This document shows, piece by piece, positions 1 through 8,093 of a stretch of DNA of 64,000 nucleotides. The notes beneath the pieces are model-generated. The model had not been told where the DNA came from. It made no database searches and saw only the letters and a list, made by a program, of their open reading frames with translations. The stretch is from positions 806,001 to 870,000 of the forward strand of contig NZ_CP009520.1 in assembly GCF_000969905.1 (NCBI RefSeq), given 5' to 3'. Numbering within the stretch: position 1 is the first letter of the stretch; every line of letters starts with the position of its first letter. The translations under genes were made by a program, and so were the position numbers. This DNA comes from Methanosarcina vacuolata Z-761. Lineage in GTDB: Archaea; Halobacteriota; Methanosarcinia; Methanosarcinales; Methanosarcinaceae.

Positions 1-146
1 TATTTTTCCAGACTTTTGAGAGTACACACCGTAACCACGAGGCACTTATCAAGGCTTTCAAAAAAGGGTACCAGAGAACTTTTATAGATTCAGAGGATGT
101 ACTCAAGCGTGTTGATGAGATAAAAAAGAGGGCTCGTTATGCATAA
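1..146 (+). CDS. C-terminal end of Kae1-Bud32 (KEOPS kinase part), partial
   Basis: The reading frame from base 3 stays open to a TAA at 144-146. It encodes about 47 residues resembling the tail of the Bud32 kinase (a STHR...FKKGYQ-like helix ending KKRARYA). In Methanosarcina and other euryarchaea Bud32 is fused behind Kae1, the tRNA t6A-forming KEOPS subunit, and this gene commonly precedes the Ham1/RdgB gene found here. The stop overlaps the next ATG (139), so the two are probably translationally coupled. The start and both catalytic domains lie left of the window, so the call rests on the tail and context only. Confidence 0.7.
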   Translation, partial: FFQTFESTHRNHEALIKAFKKGYQRTFIDSEDVLKRVDEIKKRARYA

Positions 147-702
147 AATCGTATTTGTTACGGGAAATAAAGGCAAATTTGCCGAGGTAAGGGACATCCT
201 CAAGGCTTTCGAAATTGAGGTAATTCAGGACAAAAACGGCTACCCTGAACTTCAGGAGGACGACCTTGAGCCCATTGCATCTTATGGGGCGCAGTATGTT
301 GCAAACAAACTGAACATGCCTGTAATGGTAGATGATTCCGGGATCTTCATAAAAGCCTTAAACGGCTTTCCAGGCCCTTATTCTCGTTTCGTAGAGGATA
401 GACTCGGAAACCCTAAAGTGCTTAAGCTCATGGAAGGGGAAACCGACAGGACAGCGTATTTTAAGACTGTTATCGGATACTGTGAGCCCGGAAAAGAGCC
501 TCTGGTTTTCCCTGGGATAGTTGAAGGGAAAATCGCGTATGAAGAGAGAGGTACGGGCGGTTTTGGATACGACCCTATTTTCGAGTACCAGGGCATAACC
601 TTCGGGGAACTCGGAGATGCCGAGAAAAATAAAGTTTCCCATCGTCGCAGGGCTATCGACAGTTTTCTGGAATGGTATAAGGGTAGACTTGAAAAAACCT
701 GA
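139..702 (+). CDS. rdgB: XTP/dITP diphosphatase (Ham1/RdgB family)
   Basis: This 187-residue protein has the full Ham1 layout. The N-terminus has the TGNKGKFAEV substrate loop, the middle has the metal/catalytic segment VDDSGIFIKALNGFPGPYSR (residues about 65-84), and the FGYDPIF and SHRRRAI motifs lie near the C-terminus. The family hydrolyses non-canonical purine triphosphates (ITP, dITP, XTP) to the monophosphate and pyrophosphate, keeping deaminated purines out of nucleic acids in the cytoplasm. Length is normal for archaea. The ATG lies inside the last codons of the upstream Kae1-Bud32 gene, so the pair form an operon. The downstream spacer starts with degenerate direct repeats. Confidence 0.95.
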   Translation: MHKIVFVTGNKGKFAEVRDILKAFEIEVIQDKNGYPELQEDDLEPIASYGAQYVANKLNMPVMVDDSGIFIKALNGFPGPYSRFVEDRLGNPKVLKLMEGETDRTAYFKTVIGYCEPGKEPLVFPGIVEGKIAYEERGTGGFGYDPIFEYQGITFGELGDAEKNKVSHRRRAIDSFLEWYKGRLEKT

Positions 703-927
703 CAGTAAGGCATTAAGATTTGACAAAACTTAACCTCAAGAATTAGTAAACTGCAACCACAGAAAAGCTTACTGGAAAGACCTGAAGGTAAGGTTTGACA
801 GCAAGTTTAAAAGTAAGATTTGACAGCAAGTCTAAATGTAAGATTTGACCATAATTCTGACAGTATGAATAATTAATCTGCAACTGCAGAAAAACTGACT
901 GGAAAGGATTGTTTGTATTAATCCTTC
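703..927. repeat. Spacer with degenerate direct repeats
   Basis: Two blocks, about 743-781 and 871-907, are diverged copies of each other (both read CTGCAAC-CAGAAAA-CTGGAAAG). Between them a roughly 25-bp unit containing GTAAGRTTTGACAGCAAG occurs two and a half times. No open frame, RNA gene or clear hairpin is visible. This resembles the slippage-prone arrays elsewhere in the window. Confidence 0.6.
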
Positions 928-935
928 CCTTTTTC

Positions 936-1134
936 GACTCAGTACCAAAATCCAGTGATAAACGTGAAATTGAAAATCACTAGATTTTATAATTGGTTAT
1001 AATCCATTAAATACGTCCTCTCGATGGAAGTCTTTCGATATCAAATATTGAGTTTGATTGAAGAACGAATTCTTCCTGCAAGTTCATGATTTCAATCGAA
1101 AAATACAAAAATCACTAGATTTTGGACCAGAGTC
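936..1134. mobile_element. MITE-like element, family A, copy 1 (199 bp, 8-bp target duplication)
   Basis: The ends are inverted repeats of about 24 bp. The left end starts GACTCAGTACCAAAATCC and the right end finishes GGATTTTGGACCAGAGTC, with few mismatches. The element is flanked by a perfect 8-bp direct repeat CCTTTTTC (928-935 and 1135-1142), the expected footprint of transposition. There is no room for a transposase. A diverged second copy lies at 62602-62799. The right flank ends about 10 bp beyond the stop of the minus-strand gene at 1153, so the element may act as part of that gene's 3' end. Confidence 0.8.
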
Positions 1135-1152
1135 CCTTTTTCCCACGCTTAC

Positions 1153-1578
1153 TCATTCTTTCAGTTTATCTTTAAGCAGGCTAAGGGCTACACTGAGCTG
1201 GTTTAGGCCCAGTTTCAGAGCAATAGTGATAATCCTGTTATTTGAAACATTGCCGAACTCTCGTTTGATTGTAAATAAATCCATAATACACTGCTGATCC
1301 AGAACGAGTGGTCCATTGAGCAGATCTTTTGAGGTTGGGCCCTTCTTTTGGCCTTTAAACTCAACTTTTCTTGGTTCTATTTTTAGTCCGATGTCCGTTT
1401 TTGCAGCGCCTTCTATGGCTTCAGGGGCTTCTGTTTTTTCCCCATAAAGACATTCCATTTGCTGGATACAGTGAGCCAGGCAAACACTTTTTATAAATTC
1501 TTCAACTTCCATGCCACTAATGCCTGCATATTTCTTTATCTCGGCAAGCTGTTCTTCTGAAAAACATATACAGAGCAA
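1153..1578 (-). CDS. Hypothetical protein, possible DNA-binding or adaptor protein
   Basis: This 141-residue protein has no family I recognise. Residues 1-35 (FSEEQLAEIKKYAGISGMEVEEFIKSVCLAH) look like a ribbon-helix-helix or short helical module. A low-complexity linker follows, and then a helical C-terminal half (residues about 85-141) ending LLKDKLKE. The start is uncertain. A TTG at 1578 is the first standard start codon, but a good Shine-Dalgarno GGAGGG sits about 28 nt upstream, placed 6 nt before an in-frame ATA and preceded by an in-frame stop. The natural N-terminus may therefore be about 7-8 residues longer and begin at ATA. Confidence 0.55.
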   Translation of the reverse strand: MLCICFSEEQLAEIKKYAGISGMEVEEFIKSVCLAHCIQQMECLYGEKTEAPEAIEGAAKTDIGLKIEPRKVEFKGQKKGPTSKDLLNGPLVLDQQCIMDLFTIKREFGNVSNNRIITIALKLGLNQLSVALSLLKDKLKE

Positions 1579-1875
1579 GTTTTCGTTAGACTCTTCTTCT
1601 ATCCCAAACCCTCCATGTATTTTTCATTATCTCTTGATTTTCTTTATTTTTATCCTTTGATGATTTATTCTTTTCTTCTTTATTGTTTATGTTTTAATCT
1701 ATTCTTTGTCCTTCAAGTTTTCTCTTTATTTTATTGTTCTCAAAGTTGTCTGTTAATCAAAGACGACGTATTAATCAAATTTTGTCCATTAGTCAAAAGT
1801 GATTTGTTAACCAGGGATTATCTGTTTTAAAATCTAAGTAAAATTTTTTATTGTGTACAGCATGTTACTTCTTAT
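1579..1875. other. AT-rich divergent intergenic region
   Basis: This is the spacer between the minus-strand gene at 1153 and the plus-strand gene at 1876. It is pyrimidine-rich on the plus strand (about 1615-1740). It then holds a loose repeat of WNATTARTCAAA-type words (about 1750-1815). It probably carries both promoters. I see no RNA gene. Confidence 0.5.
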
Positions 1876-2475
1876 ATGAAAAATCTTGCCTCAGACACTA
1901 CGGCTGCAGATACTATCCCACTAAAACTCATTGTATATCTTGGGCTGCTTGCAGTAGTGATGATTCTTGCCATTCAGGCCTGGCATACCGCGAGCCCTGT
2001 TCTGGAAGAGGCGCAAACTAAATCCCAGGTTGAGGCCGCTTCTCTGTCTATCCGTTCAATTCAGGAAGGATATGCTCGAGATTCTGTTGAGAGTCATAGT
2101 CCTGAAGGGACGATGTGTACCCTCAAATTTTCCTTTCCTGCTGCAGTCAGGTATATTAGCTTCGGAGTGGACCCTGATCCCGAATGCAATGGGCAACTGA
2201 ACGATTCGGAATGGGTTACTGAAAACAACATCATTATCTACCAGTATAAAAACGGAGTTAAAAAGAGATTATTTATTGAAGGAAAGCCGGTACACTTTAT
2301 AAAAGGCGAGCAGGATTCAGAAGGAATATGGATGCCTTCAGGAAGCCAGGAAAATTCTCTGACGCCGTTATCTCTTGAAAAAACGGGAGTTGTAATCGAG
2401 TATCCTGTTTCAGGAGAATTTGTGTTTGAGCTGGTCATGCAGAACGGGACACGGTATACCATGTCTCATTTTTGA
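1876..2475 (+). CDS. Membrane-anchored exported protein of unknown function (pilin-like N-terminus)
   Basis: This 199-residue protein has one hydrophobic segment at residues about 17-36 (LIVYLGLLAVVMILAIQAW). About 160 mostly polar residues with beta-strand character follow. The layout, a short charged N-terminus, a single helix and a beta-rich ectodomain, resembles archaeal type-IV-pilin-like or small surface proteins, but I see no certain class III peptidase site. The helix should anchor it in the cytoplasmic membrane with the C-terminus outside. No Shine-Dalgarno precedes the ATG, so the mRNA may be leaderless. The gene stands alone and is followed by a 14-bp tandem array. The function is not known. 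Confidence 0.7.
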   Translation: MKNLASDTTAADTIPLKLIVYLGLLAVVMILAIQAWHTASPVLEEAQTKSQVEAASLSIRSIQEGYARDSVESHSPEGTMCTLKFSFPAAVRYISFGVDPDPECNGQLNDSEWVTENNIIIYQYKNGVKKRLFIEGKPVHFIKGEQDSEGIWMPSGSQENSLTPLSLEKTGVVIEYPVSGEFVFELVMQNGTRYTMSHF

Positions 2476-2504
2476 AGGATGCTATGTAGTTCAGAAATAA
2501 AAGA

Positions 2505-2715
2505 TCAAAAGTGAAACCTCAAAAGTGAAACCTCAAAAGTGAAAATCAAAAATGAAAACTTAAAAGTGAAGAATCAAAGGCGGGGAATCAAAAGTCAGAT
2601 CTCAAAAGTCAGATCTCAAAAGTCAGATCTCAAAAGTCAGATCTCAAAAGTCAGATCTCAAAAGTGAAGAATCAAAGGTGAAAAATCAAAAGTAAGATCT
2701 CAAAAGTGAAAAATC
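2505..2715. repeat. Tandem array, 14-bp period (AAAAGTCAGATCTC core)
   Basis: Five exact copies of AAAAGTCAGATCTC occupy 2590-2659. They are flanked by degenerate 14-mers of the type AAAAGTGAARAATC from about 2505 to 2715. The array reaches into the stop-codon region of the minus-strand cyclase gene at 2714. It is one of four arrays in the window with this period. Confidence 0.85.
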
Positions 2716-3457
2716 AAGAGTAAGTAACCAACAAAGCTCTTGCCGGTGCGCCGTCACACCCTTCAATTTTAAGGGGTAGGCAGATGAAAAAATAGGTTCC
2801 GGCTTTTATGGAGCTGAGTTCAAGACATTCTACTATGTTCACATCACCTGAAAGAAGGATATGATGCGCAGGTAGAGTTTCGGAATAAAAATTATCCACA
2901 GAAAAACTATCAATTCCAACCGTCTTGAAGCCTTTTTCGACGATCCAGGCTGCTCCGCCTTCATCGAGATACGCAGAACCAGATTCTTCCTTCCCGAATT
3001 CCATGTTTTGAGAGTCTGACTCTTTACCAGGGGGACTAATCTTACCTGCACTGTTCGGTTTTCGGGAAAAAGCTTCTGTTTTCAGAAGTAGGATAGGGAT
3101 ATTTTCAGGAGCTCCCATGTTCCGGAAGGCCTTTTCAAGAATGTCAGCAGTCAGTTCGCCTGATTGTGATGAAAAATCGAGAATCAGGGCTGTGCCCATT
3201 AGGTGTTTGAGTTCCAGTTTGTCAATAGTCGGGCCATTTTTCAGGATATGAGAAGGAGCATCAACATGGGTGCCGGTATGACTTCCAAAACTTAACTTTG
3301 AGACAGCACAGCCTTCTTCTTCAAGAGTGCAGACCTTCTCAATTACAGGTATTGGGTCTCCCGGAAAAACCTGTGTAAAAGGAGAAATCGGGGTTGTAAT
3401 ATCTATAATTTTTCCGTTAATTGAAATCCTATTCACCTCAATTGGAATCTCTTCCAC
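2714..3457 (-). CDS. Cyclase-family metal-dependent hydrolase (kynurenine-formamidase-like)
   Basis: This 247-residue protein carries the signature HTGTHVDAPSH (residues 60-70), the divalent-metal motif HxGTHxDxPxH of the cyclase/arylformamidase family (COG1878). The FPGDP motif typical of the N-terminus is at about 31-35, and a GDVNIVE...FICLPLKIEG-DGAPAR end matches the family. Members hydrolyse amide or ester bonds, but the substrate here is unknown. Residues about 130-165 form a hydrophilic insertion (KPNSAGKISPPGKESDS...) not expected in the fold, probably an exposed loop. A second family member lies at 31013-31648 with a changed motif. No operon partner is evident; a ferredoxin lies 50 bp upstream on the same strand. 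Confidence 0.85.
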   Translation of the reverse strand: MEEIPIEVNRISINGKIIDITTPISPFTQVFPGDPIPVIEKVCTLEEEGCAVSKLSFGSHTGTHVDAPSHILKNGPTIDKLELKHLMGTALILDFSSQSGELTADILEKAFRNMGAPENIPILLLKTEAFSRKPNSAGKISPPGKESDSQNMEFGKEESGSAYLDEGGAAWIVEKGFKTVGIDSFSVDNFYSETLPAHHILLSGDVNIVECLELSSIKAGTYFFICLPLKIEGCDGAPARALLVTYS

Positions 3458-3507
3458 ACTAACAGAAATTTCTCTATATCAATAGTAATCTTTTCTATGT
3501 TAACGCC

Positions 3508-3693
3508 TTATTCCATATAGATGATGGCTTTGTTCGTACATACGTCTATGCATTTCATACAACGTGTGCACTTATCTTGATCGATCTTTGAAATCTCGTT
3601 TTCCTCATAAATTGCGTCCACAGGGCAGACATCTTTGCATTTTCCACATCTTTTACAGCCAAAAACCACAACATATCCATTTTGTTCTGACAT
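3508..3693 (-). CDS. Small 2[4Fe-4S] ferredoxin
   Basis: This 61-residue protein is almost entirely two ferredoxin repeats. The first is CKRCGKCKDVCPVDAI (residues about 14-29) and the second is CTRCMKCIDVCTNKAI (about 42-57). Each gives the CxxCxxCxxxC ligand set for a [4Fe-4S] cluster. The final cysteine motif of repeat 2 lacks the usual Cys-Pro (CTN instead of CP), which may shift its potential. It is a cytoplasmic low-potential electron carrier. The partner cannot be deduced. The nearest genes are the cyclase-family hydrolase (same strand, downstream) and the divergent radical SAM gene, which could use it as a reductant. Confidence 0.93.
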   Translation of the reverse strand: MSEQNGYVVVFGCKRCGKCKDVCPVDAIYEENEISKIDQDKCTRCMKCIDVCTNKAIIYME

Positions 3694-3793
3694 CAGTGTA
3701 CCTTTAGAACCTTATGATTATATCAGTTTCTGAGAAAAGCTCCTTCTTTATAAAGGTGTCTCCATACTTTCAATCTGAAACCAAAAACAAGCC

Positions 3794-3803
3794 TTATATA
3801 TAA
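3794..3803 (+). promoter_or_regulatory. Probable TATA box of the radical SAM gene
   Basis: TTATATATAA lies about 24-33 bp before the ATG at 3827, after a purine-poor stretch. With the usual archaeal spacing, transcription would start within about 10 nt of the ATG. There is no good Shine-Dalgarno, so a leaderless or near-leaderless mRNA is likely. Confidence 0.5.
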
Positions 3804-3826
3804 AAAAAGAATATGCAAGTTCAGGT

Positions 3827-4888
3827 ATGGAACAGTTCACTGAAGATGAAACCGGCTCTTTTTACAGTTATCTCTCTGAAGGGTGCAGACTCTGCCAGGA
3901 AGGTGCCAAAATGGTCCTTTTCGTAACAGGTCTTTGCCCCAGAAGCTGTTTTTACTGTCCGCTTTCCGATGAAAGGCAAGGAAAAGACCTTGTTTTTGCG
4001 AATGAAAGGCCAATAAATAGCGATGAAGATTTACTGAGAGAAGCTGAGCTTATGAATGCTCTTGGGACAGGAATTACAGGTGGAGAGCCCTTGCTGAAGC
4101 TCGAAAGAGTCCTGCATTACGTCCGAATGCTCAAAGCTTCTTTCGGAATAGAACACCACATCCATCTCTATACATCCCTGGCTCCTGGCAGGCAGATCCT
4201 TGAAAAGCTTGCAGATGCAGGACTTGATGAAATCCGTTTCCATCCACCGCAGGAATGTTGGGAAAATCTTAAAAACAGTCAATATGTAGGTGTTCTGCAA
4301 AACGCAAAGGAGCTCGGAATCAAAGCCGGAATAGAAATTCCTTCTCTAGAAGGAGCAGAAAAAGTTGCAGCTTTTGCCAAAGAAATGGGAGTTTTCCTTA
4401 ACCTGAATGAACTCGAATTTTCGGATAATAACTCTGAAGCCCTCCTGAAAAATGGCTTTTGCCTTGAATCCGACACGTCCAGTGCGGCTGCCGGTTCATG
4501 TAAATTTGCCAAAATTGCCTTTGCGAAATGTAAAAAGACCCATTTTTGTTCCTCAATTTATAAGGATGCAGTCCAGCTCCGCAAAAGATTTCAACGGATC
4601 GCAAAGAACACTGCTAGGGAGTTTGACGAAATCACCGACGACGGTACTCTGGTATACGGTGTAATTGAAGGGGGAGACCAGGAACTTGCAGAAAAAACTC
4701 TGCAGAATATGGAAATTCCATCCGAATTGTATGAAATAAAAGATGGAAAAATCGAGATCGCATGGTGGGTACTTGAAGAGTTAAAAGAAGACATTAAAGA
4801 AGAACTGGAACCTTCCGGGTCAAGGCTTATTATTATTGAAAGATACCCATTTGAAGACGGGATGCTTGTTGAGCTGATTCCTCTTTAA
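3827..4888 (+). CDS. Radical SAM protein (COG2108-like, function unknown)
   Basis: This 353-residue protein has the radical SAM cluster motif CPRSCFYC (Cys37, Cys41, Cys44; CxxxCxxC). An upstream pair CRLC (Cys20, Cys23) and a GITGGEPLL loop (about 84-92) for SAM binding are also present. It resembles the archaeal group related to pyruvate-formate-lyase activating enzyme, COG2108, whose reaction is not known. A second cysteine-rich stretch (C-x10-C-x5-C, about residues 224-243) could bind an auxiliary cluster or zinc. The enzyme would cleave SAM to a 5'-deoxyadenosyl radical in the cytoplasm. It is divergent from the small ferredoxin gene, a possible electron donor. Confidence 0.88.
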   Translation: MEQFTEDETGSFYSYLSEGCRLCQEGAKMVLFVTGLCPRSCFYCPLSDERQGKDLVFANERPINSDEDLLREAELMNALGTGITGGEPLLKLERVLHYVRMLKASFGIEHHIHLYTSLAPGRQILEKLADAGLDEIRFHPPQECWENLKNSQYVGVLQNAKELGIKAGIEIPSLEGAEKVAAFAKEMGVFLNLNELEFSDNNSEALLKNGFCLESDTSSAAAGSCKFAKIAFAKCKKTHFCSSIYKDAVQLRKRFQRIAKNTAREFDEITDDGTLVYGVIEGGDQELAEKTLQNMEIPSELYEIKDGKIEIAWWVLEELKEDIKEELEPSGSRLIIIERYPFEDGMLVELIPL

Positions 4889-5095
4889 GATTAGTCTCCG
4901 GGCAAATAAGTGGACAAGGAAAAATTCTTTCCTGAATTAATGGAGTGTCTTTAAAGTTAATTAGCTCCTGTAATAAATCTATTTTAAGGACAAATATCAC
5001 CGGCACACCAATTTTAAAAAATTTTAAATAGTTATGGAGCCAACTCTATGTAAATTTAAAAATCATTACTTTTAATAAATCCTAAGTGTTTTCTT

Positions 5096-5680
5096 ATGCC
5101 TTATCCGGTTGTACATGTACTATTCTTCGTATTCTGTATAAGTGCAGTAGCAGTCTTTGCTGCTGGCAGATCGTTTTTTCGAGGGGAACTCTCTCTTAAG
5201 GGTTCAACGAATTTAATATTTCTGCTGTCCGTAGGCAGTATCTGTTCCTTATTCCCGGATATCGTGGTTATTCACAGCTTGCTTGTAAACGGTAATATGG
5301 AGCATTGCTGGGCTGGCCCGATTCCAACACATTCACTTTTATTCAGTCTTCTCGCAGTCCTGTTCGGGATCGTTTCAGGATACGCTAAATACAGGGAGAC
5401 TGGCAGGGCGATGTATCTGGGACTTCTTGCAGAGGCTGCATTTGTTTCTCACCTGTTGCTCGATGACATCAGCGAAGGCGGCTGTGAGTACCTTTATCCA
5501 TTATACGAGAAAAAGATCAGTGTATTTTCAATGATGGACATAGGTTTTCGGGGGACCGGAATTTTTGATTACCTTATGGCATCTTTTGTATCGGTCTTTT
5601 TTGTTTGTTCTATAATAATGATGGCACTCTTTGCCCTGAGTAAGTACGGTTTTGAGCTAAACTACAAAGACGAAAAATAA
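5096..5680 (+). CDS. YdjM/DUF457-like membrane-bound metal-dependent hydrolase
   Basis: This 194-residue protein has about four hydrophobic helices (residues 5-25, 38-60, 82-100, 110-127) and a fifth near the C-terminus (165-185). It carries the family markers PVVHVLF at the N-terminus, FPDIVVIHS (about 58-66), PTHSLLFS (about 77-84) and SHLLLDDIS (about 122-130). These His/Asp residues form the supposed metal site of the YdjM (LexA-regulated, membrane-bound hydrolase) family. The substrate is unknown; phospholipase-C-like chemistry has been proposed for the superfamily. The ATG follows an AT-rich spacer without a clear Shine-Dalgarno. It converges with the acetyltransferase gene 20 bp downstream. 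Confidence 0.8.
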   Translation: MPYPVVHVLFFVFCISAVAVFAAGRSFFRGELSLKGSTNLIFLLSVGSICSLFPDIVVIHSLLVNGNMEHCWAGPIPTHSLLFSLLAVLFGIVSGYAKYRETGRAMYLGLLAEAAFVSHLLLDDISEGGCEYLYPLYEKKISVFSMMDIGFRGTGIFDYLMASFVSVFFVCSIIMMALFALSKYGFELNYKDEK

Positions 5681-5699
5681 AACAGTGAATGTATTAAAA

Positions 5700-6221
5700 T
5701 CAGGTTTTAAGTTCACCTACGTCTTCAAGTTTTTTAACAACTCTTGCAGGATAGCCCAGGGCAAGACTATTTGGAGATATATCGCGGCTAACTACAGATC
5801 CGATACCTATTATTGAGTTATCCCCTATTTCAACACCCTGCGTGATTATACATCCTGGATTCACAGAGACTCCACTTCCGATTTTTATGGGAGCCATAGT
5901 TCTCGGGTATGCCTGTCTTGTAGTCAAACTTCCTCTAGTATGTGCAGATAATATGCACCTATCGCCGATTTCAGAGTAATCTCCTACCGTGATTAATTCA
6001 GGGTGTATCCTATCAAAAATCACGTCATAACCGACATATACATTCTCCCCGAGATTTACACCCCGCATCCTGTGTAATTTAGCTCTCCATGAAGGAATGG
6101 GAGCGCTTGAAGCAAGCCGTTCCAGAATCCAGTTTTTAAAATATTTAATGCCAAAAAGAAGTTTATTACTGTGATAATGGTCCGCGATTTCGCAAAAGGT
6201 TACTTGATCTCGATTAGACAC
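5700..6221 (-). CDS. Left-handed beta-helix (hexapeptide) acetyltransferase
   Basis: This 173-residue protein has a hexapeptide-repeat C-terminal part (IGSGVSVNPGCIITQGVEIGDNS..., residues about 110-155). It ends with the family marker LALGYPARVVKKL. This is the WbbJ/maltose-acetyltransferase type fold, a trimer with acetyl-CoA and acceptor bound between subunits. The usual catalytic His appears as ILSAHTRG (about residue 93). The acceptor is probably a sugar, but this is inference. The start is a GTG at 6221 with no convincing Shine-Dalgarno. It does not sit next to other sugar genes; the glycan locus is at 37-50 kb. Confidence 0.85.
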   Translation of the reverse strand: MSNRDQVTFCEIADHYHSNKLLFGIKYFKNWILERLASSAPIPSWRAKLHRMRGVNLGENVYVGYDVIFDRIHPELITVGDYSEIGDRCILSAHTRGSLTTRQAYPRTMAPIKIGSGVSVNPGCIITQGVEIGDNSIIGIGSVVSRDISPNSLALGYPARVVKKLEDVGELKT

Positions 6222-6382
6222 TAAAGTAGTCGTGCGAATACCCCCATTTCCCTCTAAAATTATTTTATGCTATTTTCCGATCGATGTTATTTCTTTATCA
6301 AATTGTTTTATACCGTTTCTTTCTCAAATTATTTGTAATATTTTTATCAGATTTTTTATGCGATTTTTTCATTGGTGTTTTA

Positions 6383-6514
6383 GAGTCTATCCTAAAAGTG
6401 ATTTTCTGCTGTAACTTTAACAATAGGCAATTATGTAAAACCGGAACGGATACTTTGATATTGTAGATCTATCATGATTTTTCAACATGCATTTCTGACT
6501 TTTCGGATAGGCTC
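6383..6514. mobile_element. MITE-like element with IS5-type ends (132 bp, TTA duplication)
   Basis: The left end GAGTCTATCCTAAAAGTGA and the right end, read as reverse complement, GAGCCTATCCGAAAAGTCA form a 19-bp terminal inverted repeat with three mismatches. The element is flanked by TTA on both sides (6380-6382 and 6515-6517). A 3-bp TNA duplication and GAGCCTATC-type ends are typical of the IS1031 group of IS5. No coding capacity exists, so this would be a non-autonomous derivative. An AT-rich run of AATA/AATAA words (about 6535-6605) follows, and the rest of the 6222-6713 spacer shows nothing else. Confidence 0.7.
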
Positions 6515-6713
6515 TTAACAATATTGATAATATTAATAAATAAACGAATAAATATACGAATAAATAAATAAATAAATGAATATATAAATCTATAAATAAA
6601 TTCATATAGTCAATAATTAATTTTGACGTTGGCAATCTGTTAAATACACTAATTTCCAGCCTGCTTAATTAACAGACTCCCAGACGACTCTTCTATTTAC
6701 TGGAAATTTTTCA

Positions 6714-7853
6714 TTAACTTTTGCTTCTGCTCACAAGCTTCATAAGCAGTGATTTTTTTAATTCTACCGCATCGTTAGGGCAAAGTTCGCGGCAGCAATA
6801 ACAGTGAATGCATTTTTCCTCGTTAATTTTGAGTGCCCTGTTTATTTCCTCAATTGCATGCACTGAACAGTTTGAAACGCAGGCTTTGCAAAGTGCACAG
6901 TTTGAAGTGTTAATAATTGGCCTTACAGCTAACTGCTTTCGAAGGATTTTCTTAAGGAAAGCTGGTATATAAGCCGTAATTCCACCTTCAGGGCTTTTGA
7001 ACCTGACCTTTACTTTTTCCAGAGGCGTCCCTACAATTTCAGGATGCTCGGTCCCGAATCCTCTTTCTAATGCAGCTTTATTTGTAGGGACTTTCAAGGG
7101 ATCGATTCCTATAAGTTCGGAGGCTACAATATCCAGGGCTACGCAGTCATAACTTGCCATAATCACGCCTGAAAAGACAGGTGTACCATTGGAGGGACCA
7201 TTTCCTTCCATTCCGACCACCCCGTCCATAACTGCAAGCTGGGGCTTGACAACAGAATATATATCAACAACTGCTTCCCCAAAACGGTGGCGGTCTTCCA
7301 GGAAATGAGCCTGTTTTCTGGTTTTTTGAGGTACGGCACCGAAGAAATTTTTGACTGCTCCTGTATACAATGTGAGTTCATGGGTCTTGAGCTTTGGAAG
7401 CGAGATTACTACATCTGCTTCGAGTACAGCTTTTGAGATGTACAGATGAGAAAACTGCCTTGCACCTGGAACATCAACCTCAACAAAACCTGAGGTCTCA
7501 AAATTGATAAGCTCAACTCCATGGTCGGAAGCAACACCCTCAATGCCGGACGCTTTAAGAGCCTGCGAAGTCGTAGTAAATCCGGGTTTTACAATGCCGG
7601 ATCCATCTCCTATAACTGGAATGCCTCCGGCTTCTGAGACAAGTTCGCACATAGCGGACACTATCGCTGGATGGGTGGTAACGGCATCCTCCGGCGGCCG
7701 GATAGAAAGCACATTGGGTTTGAGGAGGACGCGGCTTCCAGGAGCTATAACTTTCTCAAGCCCACCTATCAGGTTTAATGCTTCCTTTACCGCTTCTTTC
7801 GCATTCGAGTATTCCTGGCATTCAACAATTGAGACCCTTGTATTCATATTCAC
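6714..7853 (-). CDS. DUF362 protein with C-terminal 2[4Fe-4S] ferredoxin domain
   Basis: This 379-residue protein has a DUF362 core (residues about 1-290; LLKPNVLS...TTHPAIVSA near the N-terminus and VISLPKLKTHELT at about 150-162). A ferredoxin domain follows (residues about 320-370) with CALCKACVSNC and CIHCYCCRELCP. The DUF362 fold is common in anaerobes as an iron-sulfur protein of unknown chemistry. The fused ferredoxin suggests it accepts or donates electrons. It lies 240 bp downstream of the NAD-synthetase-like gene on the same strand, so it could be the last gene of the carrier-protein cluster, but the spacer makes this uncertain. The start ATG at 7853 has only a weak Shine-Dalgarno (GTGTGA). 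Confidence 0.88.
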   Translation of the reverse strand: MNMNTRVSIVECQEYSNAKEAVKEALNLIGGLEKVIAPGSRVLLKPNVLSIRPPEDAVTTHPAIVSAMCELVSEAGGIPVIGDGSGIVKPGFTTTSQALKASGIEGVASDHGVELINFETSGFVEVDVPGARQFSHLYISKAVLEADVVISLPKLKTHELTLYTGAVKNFFGAVPQKTRKQAHFLEDRHRFGEAVVDIYSVVKPQLAVMDGVVGMEGNGPSNGTPVFSGVIMASYDCVALDIVASELIGIDPLKVPTNKAALERGFGTEHPEIVGTPLEKVKVRFKSPEGGITAYIPAFLKKILRKQLAVRPIINTSNCALCKACVSNCSVHAIEEINRALKINEEKCIHCYCCRELCPNDAVELKKSLLMKLVSRSKS

Positions 7854-8093
7854 ACTTTTAAATTAGTGATAAAGTATAATTTCTCACGAAAGTCGAAGCA
7901 GGAAGTCCACTGCTTTAGCTGTTGGTAGTTGACAATGTTATGTGAAAGCAACCTGCCAGAAAGGTTTCCAGTAGTTTACAGGCAGATACTTGCTGCATAC
8001 AAAGCCCTGTCTCGATTTTAGGCAAATCCCTGAAGTCCTGATTTTAGCCATATTTTAGCCGGTATAACTTTTTCTACAGGCTTTTTTTGCAAT

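Noticed and set aside
6417-6635. 72-codon minus-strand frame with an FIYLFVYLFVYL stretch
   Set aside because: It translates an AATA-rich low-complexity tract plus part of the MITE at 6383-6514.
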